In this document: piece by piece, positions 16,383 to 25,123 of the stretch
Layout: each line of letters opens with the position of its first letter
How positions within the stretch are numbered: position 1 is the stretch's first letter
Source: Micromonospora avicenniae
GTDB lineage: Bacteria > Actinomycetota > Actinomycetes > Mycobacteriales > Micromonosporaceae
DNA: 64,000 bases
Reading direction: 5' to 3'
Assembly (NCBI RefSeq): GCF_900156065.1
Contig: NZ_FTNF01000012.1
Location: 124,001-188,000, forward strand
Translations under genes and position numbers: made by a program
The notes under the pieces: generated by a model
The model's input: only the letters and a program-made list of their open reading frames with translations
What the model was told of the DNA's origin: nothing
Databases searched by the model: none

Positions 16383-16862
16383 TCAGGCGGCTGAGCGGCG
16401 ACGCCACGGCCGCCAGCCCCGCCGGGGCGCACGGTCGTCGTCGGCCACGGTCGACGGCGCGGGTGAGGCCATGGCGCTGCGGCGGTCGTCGCGCCAGCGG
16501 CGGACCACCTCGTCGACGTTGACCGGGCGCACCACGACCCGCGGGCCGGTCGGCAGCCGCAGCCAGGCGATGATGTCGGCGTTCAGCAGGGCGCAGAAGT
16601 CGCGTACGGCCTGCTCGGTGGGCAGGTCACGCACCTCGTCGGGCACCTGCTCGACCCGCCGGCGCAGTTGCAGCGGCGTGGGGAGCAGCAGATCGCTGGG
16701 GAGCTTCTCCCGCCGCATGAAGCTCTTGATCCACCACGATTCGTCGTACGGCAGGTTCCGGCCCGGGATCGGCTTGCCCGCACCCGGCAGGTTGTCGAAC
16801 TCGCCGCGCTCCTGTGCCGAGCGGATCTCCGCCTCGACCGCCGCTTCCCAGATGTTCGTCAT
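16383..16862 (-). CDS. DUF1992 (DnaJ-homologue C28-like) protein
   Basis: A 159-residue protein with the DUF1992 domain in its first 75 residues: WEAAVEAEIRSAQERGEFDNLPGAGKPI (listed in part) followed by ESWWIKSFMRREK. Family function is unknown. The rest has a WLRLP segment and a basic Arg/Trp-rich tail (RRGWRPWRRRS) that might touch nucleic acid or membrane. AGGAGGT lies just upstream of the ATG at 16862, fixing the start. It follows the GNAT gene upstream in the same orientation, 51 bases apart. Confidence 0.85.
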   Translation of the reverse strand: MTNIWEAAVEAEIRSAQERGEFDNLPGAGKPIPGRNLPYDESWWIKSFMRREKLPSDLLLPTPLQLRRRVEQVPDEVRDLPTEQAVRDFCALLNADIIAWLRLPTGPRVVVRPVNVDEVVRRWRDDRRSAMASPAPSTVADDDRAPRRGWRPWRRRSAA

Positions 16863-17056
16863 CCGACCTCCTCCCCGGCCCACCGTAACGCGCCGCCCCG
16901 TGGGGGCGGCCCGGTAGTCAAAGCGTCCGAGCCGGCGCCACGCATTCCCGCCCCGGGCCGGGCGACGGCAGGCCACCGCCGGTCCGGCCGCATTCCCCCG
17001 ACCGGTAACGGGACCGTAGAGTCCAATTGTTGGTCAGTGACAGAGAGGTGCGGTCA

Positions 17057-17707
17057 ATGGTGGATACGGGTGCGCTGGTGGGGATATCCCTCGTGGCGAT
17101 CGGCATCGTGCTCACGCCCGGCCCGAACATGGTCTACCTGGTGTCCCGTTCGGTGACCCAGGGCCGACGGGCCGGTTTCATCTCGCTGCTCGGCGTCGCC
17201 GCCGGGTTCGGGGTCTACCTGGTGGCCGCGGTCGCCGGGCTGGCCACCGTGTTCGTGCTGGTGCCGGCGCTGTACACGGCGGTGAAGCTGGCCGGCGCGG
17301 CGTACCTGCTCTGGCTGGCCTGGCGGACGCTGCGGCCCGGCGGTAGTTCGCCGTTCACGCCGGCGCCGCTGCCGGCGGAACGGCCGCGACGGCTGTTCAC
17401 CATGGGGCTGGTGACCAACCTGCTCAACCCGAAGATCGCAATCCTCTACGTGTCGCTGCTGCCGCAGTTCCTGGAGCCACAGCGCGGGCACGTCGCCCTG
17501 CAGAGTCTGCTGCTGGGCCTGACCCAGGTCAGCATCGCCGTGGCCGTGAACGGGCTGATCGTGCTGACCGCCGGCACGCTCGCCGGGTTCTTCGCCCGCC
17601 GGCCGCTGTGGCTGCGCGTGCAGCGCTGGGTGATGGGCAGTGTGCTGGGCGCGCTCGCCGTGCGCATCGCCGCCGACCGGTCCCGCGCCGCCGTGGCCAC
17701 CCCCTGA
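17057..17707 (+). CDS. LysE/RhtB family amino-acid exporter
   Basis: A 216-residue inner-membrane exporter of the LysE superfamily, probably exporting an amino acid or similar metabolite by proton exchange. The family signature TPGPNMVYLVSRSVTQGRRAG lies at about 18-38 (listed in part), and six hydrophobic segments are visible, including YLVAAVAGLATVFVLVPAL, FTMGLVTNLLNPKIAILYV and VLGALAVRIA. Start at 17057 follows GAGAGGTG at good spacing. It stands alone, divergent from the DUF1992 gene. Confidence 0.92.
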   Translation: MVDTGALVGISLVAIGIVLTPGPNMVYLVSRSVTQGRRAGFISLLGVAAGFGVYLVAAVAGLATVFVLVPALYTAVKLAGAAYLLWLAWRTLRPGGSSPFTPAPLPAERPRRLFTMGLVTNLLNPKIAILYVSLLPQFLEPQRGHVALQSLLLGLTQVSIAVAVNGLIVLTAGTLAGFFARRPLWLRVQRWVMGSVLGALAVRIAADRSRAAVATP

Positions 17708-17827
17708 ACGGTTGCTGATCTCGCGCCGGCGTCGCGATGCCCTTGAACAGCTGCTGCGCCGACGGCCGCTGGCCCGGGAGCACGTGAGGTCGGGCGGCGG
17801 GGGCCGGCGCACTAGACTTCGCCCTCG

Positions 17828-18997
17828 ATGGACGCCCAGCCCGCCCCCGACCTTCGCCCCTGCGCCCACTGTGGACGCCCAGTGCCGCAGCGCGCCGGCG
17901 CCGGGCGGCCGTTCCGGTACTGCCGCGACAACGACGGCGCCTGTCAGCGGGCCTCGCGCAACAGCCGCATGCGGCACCGTAACGCGCCCGGCCTGCCCGG
18001 TCAGGTGGCCCGGACGTGGGAGGCGGTGGACCGCCTCGACCAGATCGTCGAGACGCTGACCGAGGCGCTGCACGCCGAACTCTCCCCCGTCGGGGTGGAG
18101 CGGCAGCTCGCCCAGGCCCGCGCCGAGGCGGCGACCGAGATCGCCGCCGCGCAGACCGAACGGGACGAGGCACGCCGCGAGGTCGAGGACGCCGCCGCGG
18201 CGGTCGCGCAGGCCCGTGAGCAGGCGCGGACCGCGGCCACCGAGCGAGACACGGCCCAGGCCGACGCCGCCCGCAGCGCCGAGCGGGCCGACCGGGACGC
18301 CGAGCAGGCGCGGCAGGCCGAAGCGGCCCGGGACGAGGCCCGTCGCGCGGCCACCGCGGCGGAGGCGCTGCGGGTACAGGCCGAACGGGACCGGGAGGCG
18401 GCGCGGCAGGAACTGCGTACGGTGCGCGCGGAACGCGACACCGAACGGGGCCGGGTCGCCGACCTGACCGCGGAGCGGGACACCGCCCGCGCCGACGCTG
18501 ACCGGGCCACCCGCGACGCCGGTGAGGCGCACGAACGCGCGCAACGGTGGCAGGCCGAGGTGGAGGACGTACGCCGGCAGGTCGAGCAGGCCCGCGCCGA
18601 CGCCGCCCGGGCCCGCGCCGGCGCCGCCGATGCCGTCCGGGCCCGCGAGGAGGCCGACCGGGCCCGGGACCGGGCGGAGACCGCCGCCCGGCAGGCCGAG
18701 GCCGTCCGCCTGGAAGCGGACGCCACGGCCGGTCACCTGCGCTCCGAGCTGACGGCCGCCGCCGCGCGCGCCGGCACGCTCGCCGACGAGCTGGCCGCCG
18801 CGCGGCGGGCCGCGGCCACCGCCGAGGGCCGGCTCACCGAGCTGACCGTACGACTGCACGCCGCCGAGGCCGACCGGGACTCCGCCCAGCAGCGGGTGGC
18901 CCAACTCGCCGGTCAGGTCAGCGATCTGGCCGCGGCGCTGGCCCGCCTCGGTTCGGGTGCCGCGTCAGCCGCAGGCCCCGACGTCGCGGCGCGCTGA
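17828..18997 (+). CDS. zinc-knuckle plus long coiled-coil protein
   Basis: A 389-residue protein of unknown function with two clear parts. Residues about 11-47 hold a four-Cys putative zinc site (CAHC, then YCRDNDGACQRAS). From about residue 85 to 375 almost every residue fits a continuous Ala/Glu/Arg coiled coil with repeated ERD and ARA units. There is no membrane segment, ATPase motif or DNA-binding domain beyond the zinc knuckle. Such proteins resemble cytoskeletal or nucleoid-organising scaffolds (an inference). It has its own upstream spacer of 120 bases and is followed by an unrelated oxidoreductase. Confidence 0.82.
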   Translation: MDAQPAPDLRPCAHCGRPVPQRAGAGRPFRYCRDNDGACQRASRNSRMRHRNAPGLPGQVARTWEAVDRLDQIVETLTEALHAELSPVGVERQLAQARAEAATEIAAAQTERDEARREVEDAAAAVAQAREQARTAATERDTAQADAARSAERADRDAEQARQAEAARDEARRAATAAEALRVQAERDREAARQELRTVRAERDTERGRVADLTAERDTARADADRATRDAGEAHERAQRWQAEVEDVRRQVEQARADAARARAGAADAVRAREEADRARDRAETAARQAEAVRLEADATAGHLRSELTAAAARAGTLADELAAARRAAATAEGRLTELTVRLHAAEADRDSAQQRVAQLAGQVSDLAAALARLGSGAASAAGPDVAAR

Positions 18998-19149
18998 GCC
19001 CGACCACCGGCGACGCTGAGCCCGGCCCATCGGGACGTGCCCGCCACTCAGCGCGGCGAGGAATCGTCCCGGCCGGTGCCGCGGCACCGGCCGATCCGCA
19101 GGTTGGGACGCGGCGGCCACGCGTCACCCCCGCGTGGGAGGCTTCCCAG

Positions 19150-19740
19150 GTGGGCAAGACGCATGAGCGGATCGAGGGACGGCTGCGGTCGTTCATCGAG
19201 TCCCAGCCGATGTTCTTCACCGCCACCGCGCCGCTGGCCGGCGACGGCACCATCAACCTGTCCCCCAAGGGCCTGCGCGGCTCGTGGGCGGTGCTCGACG
19301 AGCAGACCGTCGCATACCTGGACTTCGCCGGCAGCAACGCCGAGACGGTCGCGCACCTGCGGGAGAACGGCCGGATCACGCTCATGTGGTGCGCGTTCCA
19401 GGGGCCGCCGAACATCGTCCGGGTGCACGGGCGGGGCGAACCGGTGTTCCGCGACGACCCGCGCTGGCGGGAGCTGATCGGCCATTTCCCCGACATCGAC
19501 CCGAGCCCGCACGGGCTGCGGGCCATCATCGTGGTGCGGGCCGAGCTGATCCGGGACACCTGCGGCTACGCGGTGCCGTTCATGACCTACGACGGTGACC
19601 GTGACCTGCACGGCAGGCGGTTCGCCCGGGAGGACGACGCGTCGTTGAGCGACTACTTCGCCGGCAAGCAGCACATCGCCAGCAGCATCGACGGGCTGCC
19701 CGGCCTGCCGTTGCCGCTGCCTTCGACACCAGCGGCGTGA
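19150..19740 (+). CDS. pyridoxamine 5'-phosphate oxidase-family flavoprotein
   Basis: A 196-residue split-barrel FMN- or F420-binding protein. The N-terminal strand MFFTATAPLAGDGTINLSPKG (about 20-40, listed in part) and VAYLDFAGSNAETVAHLRENGRITLMW are characteristic of this family; in related proteins these segments bind the flavin phosphate. Start is a GTG at 19150 with GGGAGG at good spacing. It may reduce or oxidise a small molecule or heme breakdown product; substrate unknown. About 260 bases separate it from rbpA downstream. Confidence 0.87.
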   Translation: MGKTHERIEGRLRSFIESQPMFFTATAPLAGDGTINLSPKGLRGSWAVLDEQTVAYLDFAGSNAETVAHLRENGRITLMWCAFQGPPNIVRVHGRGEPVFRDDPRWRELIGHFPDIDPSPHGLRAIIVVRAELIRDTCGYAVPFMTYDGDRDLHGRRFAREDDASLSDYFAGKQHIASSIDGLPGLPLPLPSTPAA

Positions 19741-19932
19741 CGGGGGGCTCACCTGCCGGATGACGCGGGTTGCGCCCGCCGGCGCAACCTGCGTGCCGCC
19801 GCAGCGGTTAACATCGCCGGGACAGTCACAGCTTCATCATCGCGGTTCGGCCGGGGCGACCTCGCCGGACCGCTGTGACGGCCAGCTACCCTTGTCCAGG
19901 CTCGGCCGTGGGCGCTGCGCGCCCTTTCGGCG

Positions 19933-19959
19933 GGAATGGGCTGGCAGGCCCGGACCGTT
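19933..19959 (+). promoter_or_regulatory. sigma-R-type promoter of rbpA
   Basis: GGAAT at 19933-19937 and GTT at 19957-19959 are separated by exactly 19 bases, an exact fit to the consensus GGAAT-N18/19-GTT for the disulfide-stress sigma factor SigR. It lies 41 bases upstream of the rbpA start. In Streptomyces rbpA is a known SigR target, so the assignment agrees with established biology. Confidence 0.75.
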
Positions 19960-19999
19960 ACACGAGAAGACCAGCACCACGAACGAGGGGAAGTCGATC

Positions 20000-20341
20000 A
20001 TGGGCGAGCGTATGCTGCGCGGAAGCCGCCTTGGCGCGGTGAGCTACGAGTCCGACCGCAACACCGAGCTCGCGCCACGGCAGACCCGCGAGTACCTGTG
20101 CGCCAAGGGCCACCAGTTCGAGGTGCCGTTCGCCGTCGACGCCGAGGTCCCGACGACCTGGGAGTGCAAGTTCGACGGCAGCGTCGCCCGGCTGGTCGAT
20201 GGCAGCGAGCCGGAGCAGAAGAAGGCGAAGCCGCCGCGTACCCACTGGGACATGCTGCTGGAGCGGCGCTCGATCGCCGAGCTTGAGGACATCCTCGCCG
20301 AGCGGCTCCAGGAGGTCCGGACCCGACGCGGCCGGGCCTGA
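20000..20341 (+). CDS. rbpA: RNA polymerase-binding protein RbpA
   Basis: A 113-residue actinobacterial transcription factor that binds the RNA polymerase beta' region and group 1/2 sigma factors, stabilises the open complex and raises basal rifampicin tolerance. The sequence is nearly textbook: RGSRLGAVSYESDRN at the N terminus, the core barrel with C-x(n)-C around YLCAKGHQFEVPF and TWECKFDG, the basic linker EQKKAKPPRTHWDML, and the sigma-interaction helix RRSIAELEDILAERLQEVR. ATG at 20000 follows GAGGGGAAG. A sigma-R-type promoter lies upstream and a perfect long hairpin follows. Confidence 0.98.
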   Translation: MGERMLRGSRLGAVSYESDRNTELAPRQTREYLCAKGHQFEVPFAVDAEVPTTWECKFDGSVARLVDGSEPEQKKAKPPRTHWDMLLERRSIAELEDILAERLQEVRTRRGRA

Positions 20342-20354
20342 CGAACAGCGAACA

Positions 20355-20398
20355 CGAAGAAGGGCGGCGCCCCCCGCGGGGGGCGCCGCCCTTCTTCG
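20355..20398. terminator. 44-nt perfect palindrome, bidirectional terminator
   Basis: The 44 bases form a perfect inverted repeat (CGAAGAAGGGCGGCGC on the left, its complement on the right) with the centre at 20376/20377. It lies between convergent rbpA and fxsA, 5 bases before the fxsA stop. The A-rich left end gives a short U-rich tail on one strand only. Confidence 0.85.
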
Positions 20399-20403
20399 CA
20401 CGT

Positions 20404-20922
20404 TCAACGCTCGACGATCTCACCCTCGATCGCCCGGCCCTCGTCGACCAGCACGGGCTGCTCATCGGGCGTGGGGCGAGGCGGTGGCTGGGGCTCACCT
20501 CGACGCACCCGCACCCGGCGCGGCCCGAACAGGTCACCGGCGACCATCGACGACACCCGCCGCTCCGCGCCCCGCTGCACACCGGCACGGGCCAGCGCAC
20601 GCACCGGCGGCACCAGCAGCAGCAGTCCGGCGACGCCGCTGACGAGCCCGGGAACCGCCAGCAACAGCGACCCCAGCAAACCCACCAGCCCGTCGGTCAC
20701 CTGCCGTCCCGGTGGCTGCCCGGCCTGCGCGGCGGCGCGGAAACCCCGCCAGGCGCGCATTCCCTCGCGACGCAGCAGCACCAGCCCCAGCAGCGACACC
20801 GCGAACACCAGCAGCACCGCCACCCCGAACCCGACGGCCCGCCCCACCAGGACGAACACCGCCAGCTCGATCGCCACCGCGCCCAGCAGGGCCAGTGGTA
20901 CGAACCTCAGTCCTCGGCGCAT
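20404..20922 (-). CDS. fxsA: FxsA family membrane protein
   Basis: A 172-residue cytoplasmic-membrane protein of the FxsA family, named for suppression of phage T7 exclusion by F plasmids; its normal role is unclear. Three hydrophobic segments are visible: VPLALLGAVAIELAVFVLVG, FGVAVLLVFAVSLLGLVLL and LVGLLGSLLLAVPGLVSGVAG. The conserved ELAVFVLVG and GxLLLVPG-like motifs match. The C terminus is a polar Pro/Arg-rich tail. It is the distal gene after ppm and lnt in the same orientation. Confidence 0.9.
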   Translation of the reverse strand: MRRGLRFVPLALLGAVAIELAVFVLVGRAVGFGVAVLLVFAVSLLGLVLLRREGMRAWRGFRAAAQAGQPPGRQVTDGLVGLLGSLLLAVPGLVSGVAGLLLLVPPVRALARAGVQRGAERRVSSMVAGDLFGPRRVRVRRGEPQPPPRPTPDEQPVLVDEGRAIEGEIVER

Positions 20923-20997
20923 CTCACCCCATCGGTCGTCCCGCGGCGCCCTTGGCGCCGGGCGCCCCCGTCCAGCATGACACGCCGGGGCTCAACG

Positions 20998-21783
20998 TCA
21001 CGACGCTCGACCCGTGCCACGCCGCCACGCCCGTCCGCGGTCCTGAACGGCCCAGCTGGTGATCCGCCACAGCGCCTCGGCCACGATCAGCGCGTTCATC
21101 TTGCTGCTGCCGTGCTCCCGCTCGGCGAAGGTGATCGGCACCTCGACGATCCGCATGCCCGCCCGGTGCGCCAGACGGGACAGCTCCACCTGGAACGAGT
21201 AGCCCTGCGAGCAGACCGACGACAGGTCCATCGCGTCCAACGCGCCGCGCCGGTAGACGCGGTAGCCGCCGGTGGCGTCGGAGACCGGCATGCCCAGCGC
21301 CAGCCGCGCGTACAGGTTGCCGCAGCGGGACAACGCGAGCCGCCGCAGCGGCCAGTTCACCACCCGGGCGCCCCTGGTCCACCGCGACCCGATCACCACG
21401 TCGGCGTCGCGGGCGGCGGCCAGCAGCGCCGGCAGGTCCTCGGGGGCGTGTGACCCGTCGGCGTCCATCTCCACCACCGCGTCGTAGCCGCGTTCCCGTG
21501 CCCACTCGAAACCGGCCAGGTAGGCCGCGCCCAGCCCTTCCTTGCCCTTTCGGTGCAGCACGTGCACCCGCGGGTCGGTGGCGGCGAGCGCGTCGGCGAT
21601 CACCCCGGTGCCGTCGGGACTGTTGTCGTCGGCGACGAGAATTTCCACCGCGGGTGTTTCCTGTCGTACCCGGCCCACGATGTCACTGACATTGTCGGCC
21701 TCGTTGTAGGTGGGGATCACCACCAGCACCCTGCCGACGCCGTTGACGCCTGCGCGACGTGTCGGGTCGGTCGCCTCGCTCAC
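20998..21783 (-). CDS. ppm1: polyprenol monophosphomannose (dolichol-phosphate mannose) synthase
   Basis: A 261-residue GT2 glycosyltransferase that transfers mannose from GDP-mannose to polyprenyl phosphate, supplying periplasmic mannosylation and lipoglycan synthesis. VVIPTYNEADNV (about 23-34) starts the nucleotide fold. The DxD-like VVEMDADGSHAP binds the metal, and SRWTRGARVVNWP followed by SDATGGYRVYRR and VPITFAEREHGSSKM are typical of DPM synthases. Start is a GTG at 21783 behind GGAGGGGGGA. Only 38 bases separate it from lnt upstream. In mycobacteria these two activities are fused in one Ppm1 polypeptide; here they are separate genes. Confidence 0.94.
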   Translation of the reverse strand: MSEATDPTRRAGVNGVGRVLVVIPTYNEADNVSDIVGRVRQETPAVEILVADDNSPDGTGVIADALAATDPRVHVLHRKGKEGLGAAYLAGFEWARERGYDAVVEMDADGSHAPEDLPALLAAARDADVVIGSRWTRGARVVNWPLRRLALSRCGNLYARLALGMPVSDATGGYRVYRRGALDAMDLSSVCSQGYSFQVELSRLAHRAGMRIVEVPITFAEREHGSSKMNALIVAEALWRITSWAVQDRGRAWRRGTGRAS

Positions 21784-21821
21784 GGTCCCCCCTCCGCTCC
21801 CCGCCGGCGTACCGGCTGGGC

Positions 21822-23438
21822 CTATCCGGGCCCGACGCGCTGCCGGCGGCGCAATACCGCCGCCGCGGCCAGGCCGGCCACGGCCAGGCCGGCCAACACC
21901 ACCTCCGGCCACAGTCCCACCCGGGTGGCCAGCGTGCGCCCGTCGGTAAGAGCCAGTTGCCGCACGACCACCTCACGGGTGTTGAACCCGGTGGCGTCGC
22001 TTACCCGCCCGTCTGGGGCGACGAACCCGGACACCCCGACCGTGGAGGCCATCAGGGCCGGCCGGCCGTGCTCCACCGCCCGCAACTGCACCATGGCCAA
22101 CTGCTGGCGGGCCTCAGCCGCGTCGAAGGTGGCGTTGTTGGTCTGCACCACGAGCAACTGCGCGCCGCCGGTGACGGTGTCCCGGACCACCTCGTCGTAC
22201 GCCACCTCGAAGCAGATCACGTCGCCGAGCAGCACCTTGCCGGCCCGCACGACGCCCGGGGTACTCCCCGCGACGAAATCGGTACGTACCCGGTCGACCT
22301 GCTTGCTGACCATGCGGGCGATGTTCCGCAGCGGCACGTACTCGGCGAACGGCACCGGGTGCCGCTTCACGTACAGCTGGTCCAGATCGGGGCCGCTGCC
22401 GGGGCGCCACAGGATGCCGGCGTTGCGGACCTGCCCGGCGTTGGGGCCGAGCAGCACCGCGCCGACCAGGATCGGCGCGCCGATCGTGTCGGCGGCCTGG
22501 GAGATCCGCGCCCCGGCGGTCGGGTTGCGCAGCGGATCGATGTCGCTGGCGTTCTCCGGCCACACCACCAGATCCGGGTGCGGCCGCGTACCGGCGGCGA
22601 CCTGGCCGGCCAGCTCCAGGGTGGCGTCGACGTGGTTGTTGAGCACCGCCTGCCGTTGGGCGTTGAAGTCCAGACCCAGGCGCGGCACGTTGCCCTGCAC
22701 GATCGCCACGGTGACCGTCGCGCCGCCGCCGGCGCGTCCCACCGGCACCAGCAGTCCCGCCGTGCACAGCAGCACCGCCCCGGCGGTCAGCCCGGCCACC
22801 GGCAGCCACCACCGGGTCTGCCGCCACCGGCCGACGTCCCACCGCCGCCACCCGGCGGCCAGCAGCAGCCCACCGGTTGTGGCGACGGCGAACGTCACCA
22901 GCGGGGCGCCGCCGAGCGCGGCCACCCGCAGCAGCGGCGAGTCGCCCTGGCTGAACGCCAGCCGCCCCCACGGGAATCCACCGAACGGCGTGCGGTCCCG
23001 CAGCGCCTCCTGCCCCACCCAGAGCACCCCGGTCAGCGGCGCCCAGCACCACCGGACCCGGTCGACCAGCGGCGACACCCAGGCCGTGGCGGCGCCGAGC
23101 AGCGCCAGATAGCCGGCCTGAAGCAGCGACAGCAGCACCCACGGCAGCAGACCGGTGTGCAGGTTCGTCCAGGCCAGCAGCGGCGCGAAGAACGCCACCC
23201 CGGTCAGGAAACCCAGACCGGCGCCGGCGCGCAGCCGCCGCCGGTGCGTCGCGGCGGCCAGCAACGCCACCCCGACCGGCGCCAGCGGCCACACCCCGTA
23301 CGGGGGGAACGCCACCAGCAGCGCCAGACCCGCCGCGACCGCCACCGGCACCGCGACCGCGAGCGGCAGCGGACGCGGGGCGGCCGGGCGCGGCTGCGCC
23401 GCGTCGGTTCGCTTCTCGTCCGGGTCGACGGTCGTCAC
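21822..23438 (-). CDS. lnt: apolipoprotein N-acyltransferase
   Basis: A 538-residue membrane enzyme that N-acylates the lipid-modified Cys of lipoproteins. The N-terminal 240 residues contain about seven hydrophobic helices (for example LPLAVAVPVAVAAGLALLVA). The rest is a carbon-nitrogen hydrolase domain with the catalytic triad Glu295 (VVWPEN), Lys358 (YVKRHPVPF) and Cys409 (GDVICFEVAYDE). A final helix lies near 515-530. It is transcribed with the adjacent mannosyltransferase, an arrangement that mirrors the mycobacterial fusion. Family length is about 500-590, so it is complete. Confidence 0.95.
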   Translation of the reverse strand: MTTVDPDEKRTDAAQPRPAAPRPLPLAVAVPVAVAAGLALLVAFPPYGVWPLAPVGVALLAAATHRRRLRAGAGLGFLTGVAFFAPLLAWTNLHTGLLPWVLLSLLQAGYLALLGAATAWVSPLVDRVRWCWAPLTGVLWVGQEALRDRTPFGGFPWGRLAFSQGDSPLLRVAALGGAPLVTFAVATTGGLLLAAGWRRWDVGRWRQTRWWLPVAGLTAGAVLLCTAGLLVPVGRAGGGATVTVAIVQGNVPRLGLDFNAQRQAVLNNHVDATLELAGQVAAGTRPHPDLVVWPENASDIDPLRNPTAGARISQAADTIGAPILVGAVLLGPNAGQVRNAGILWRPGSGPDLDQLYVKRHPVPFAEYVPLRNIARMVSKQVDRVRTDFVAGSTPGVVRAGKVLLGDVICFEVAYDEVVRDTVTGGAQLLVVQTNNATFDAAEARQQLAMVQLRAVEHGRPALMASTVGVSGFVAPDGRVSDATGFNTREVVVRQLALTDGRTLATRVGLWPEVVLAGLAVAGLAAAAVLRRRQRVGPG

Positions 23439-23490
23439 GGGCGCCTCAGCACGATCACGGTGCTGAAGGCTACCCGGCCGGGTAGGCCCG

Positions 23491-25065
23491 TCACGAACGG
23501 CGGCGGGCCACGAGAACGGCGTCGTGGATGGTGACCTCCCGTCCCTGCGGGTCCACCGCCGTACGGGGCCGCGCCTCGGCCCGCACGTCCCACCCGGTCG
23601 GGTCGAGCGCCGCAGCGAGTTCCTCGGCGGTGTACATCATCTCCGGCAGGTGCATCCGGTTGATGCTGGTGCGCAGGTCCCACGGGTGGTGCCCGACGAT
23701 CAGCAGGGTGCCGCCCGCGGCGACGGCAGCGGCCAGCCGGGCGAACAGGACGTCGCGTTCGTTGCCGGGCAGGTGCATGAACTGGGCGTTCACCAGGTCG
23801 TAGCCGACCTCGGCGGGTGGCTGCTCCCGCACGTCTGCGTGGATCCACTCGATGCGGTCGGCGACGCCGGCGTCGCCGGCGTGCGTGGCGGCCCGTTCCA
23901 GCGCGACCCGGGAGATGTCCACGGCGGTGACCCGCCAGCCCCGCCGGGCCAGCCACACCGCGTCGGCGCCCTCGCCGCTGCCCACGTCCAGCGCCCGGCC
24001 CGGGGTCAAGGCGGTGGCCTCGGCCACCAGCTGCGGGTTGGGTCGTCCGCTCCACACCGACGGCCGGGACGCGTAGCGCTGCTCCCACGCCTGCTCGGTG
24101 AACATGGTCGCGACGCGGTGCCGGCGTTCCCGCACGGCCTCGCGGGTGTCCTCCGCCACCAGGTCCGCGTTGATCGCCGCGCCGGCGGTCAGGCCGGCGG
24201 CCGCGGCGCTGATCACCTGGGCGCGTAGGTCGGCGACGTTGCCGGCCACCCACACCCCCGGCACGGTGGTGGCGCCGGTCGCGTCGGCGGGGATCTGGGT
24301 GCCGAACACGTGCCCGCCCAGCTCCACCTCGACAGGGGTGAGGCCGAGCTCGGCGAGCAGCCCCGCGCGGGCGGTGAATCGGGGCGCCACCACCAGCGCG
24401 TCGAGGTCGACGACAGCCCCGTCGGCCAGCCGCACCCCGGTGAGCGCGTCACCGGCCACCACCAGCTCCTCGACGGGGCCGTCCACGACGGTGATCTCCC
24501 GGGCGGCGAGCTGTTCCAGCTCGTCGCCGCTCGGCTGTGGCGCGCCGTGGATCAGCAGCAGCACGTGCGGGCTCCACTGCCGCCACAGCAGCGCCTGCTG
24601 CACGCCGGTCGGGCTGGTGGCGAGGACCCCGATCCGCCGGTCGCGGGTCTCCCACCCGTGGCAGTACGGGCAGTGCAGCACGTCCCGCCCCCACCGCTTC
24701 GCCAGGCCGGGCACGTCGGGCAGTTCGTCGACCAGCCCGGTGGTGACCAGCAGCCGCCGGGCGCGCACCTGCGTCGCGTCGTCGAGGGTGAGGGTGAACC
24801 CGGCGTCGTCGCGGGCGGCGACCTCGACCCGGCCGCGGACGATCCGAGCGCCGTAGCCGGTGACCTCCGCCCGCCCGGCGGCCAGCAGCTCACCCGGCGG
24901 GGTGCCCTCCCGGGTCAGGAAGTTGTGCACACCGTCGGCGGGGGCGTTGCGCGGCTCGCCGGCGTCCACCACCAGCACCGAGCGGCGCGCCCGGGCCAGG
25001 GCGAGCGCCCCGGCGAGTCCGGCCGCGCCGCCGCCGACCACCACCACGTCGTACCTGTCGCCCAC
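23491..25065 (-). CDS. thioredoxin reductase-like oxidoreductase fused to a methyltransferase
   Basis: A 524-residue bifunctional protein. Residues 1-305 are a class II pyridine-nucleotide flavoprotein: FAD loop VVGGGAAGLAG (9-19), the redox-active CPYC at 132-135, the NADPH-fold region around 145-170, and the second FAD motif VPGVWVAGNVADL (268-280). Residues about 323-524 are a class I SAM methyltransferase (ALDVGSGEGADAVWLA, then TAVDISRVALERA and DLVNAQFMHLP). Such fusions occur in actinomycetes, but the substrate is unknown; a thiol made by the reductase half and then S-methylated is one plausible scheme. It is divergent from an XRE-cupin regulator 75 bases away. Confidence 0.92.
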   Translation of the reverse strand: MGDRYDVVVVGGGAAGLAGALALARARRSVLVVDAGEPRNAPADGVHNFLTREGTPPGELLAAGRAEVTGYGARIVRGRVEVAARDDAGFTLTLDDATQVRARRLLVTTGLVDELPDVPGLAKRWGRDVLHCPYCHGWETRDRRIGVLATSPTGVQQALLWRQWSPHVLLLIHGAPQPSGDELEQLAAREITVVDGPVEELVVAGDALTGVRLADGAVVDLDALVVAPRFTARAGLLAELGLTPVEVELGGHVFGTQIPADATGATTVPGVWVAGNVADLRAQVISAAAAGLTAGAAINADLVAEDTREAVRERRHRVATMFTEQAWEQRYASRPSVWSGRPNPQLVAEATALTPGRALDVGSGEGADAVWLARRGWRVTAVDISRVALERAATHAGDAGVADRIEWIHADVREQPPAEVGYDLVNAQFMHLPGNERDVLFARLAAAVAAGGTLLIVGHHPWDLRTSINRMHLPEMMYTAEELAAALDPTGWDVRAEARPRTAVDPQGREVTIHDAVLVARRRS

Positions 25066-25123
25066 CTGGCACCTCCTGGTCGTCTCCGTCGCGACCCACG
25101 GTGCCCGCCCACCGGACGGCCGA

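Noticed and set aside
18970..19030. Direct repeat of GACGCTGAGCCCG-like sequence after the coiled-coil gene
   Set aside because: Two imperfect copies only, in a short GC-rich spacer; likely chance.
22114..23292. Long GC-rich frame opposite or within lnt
   Set aside because: It is a shadow frame with Arg/Gly/Ala repeats; the lnt frame carries the catalytic triad and all membrane helices.
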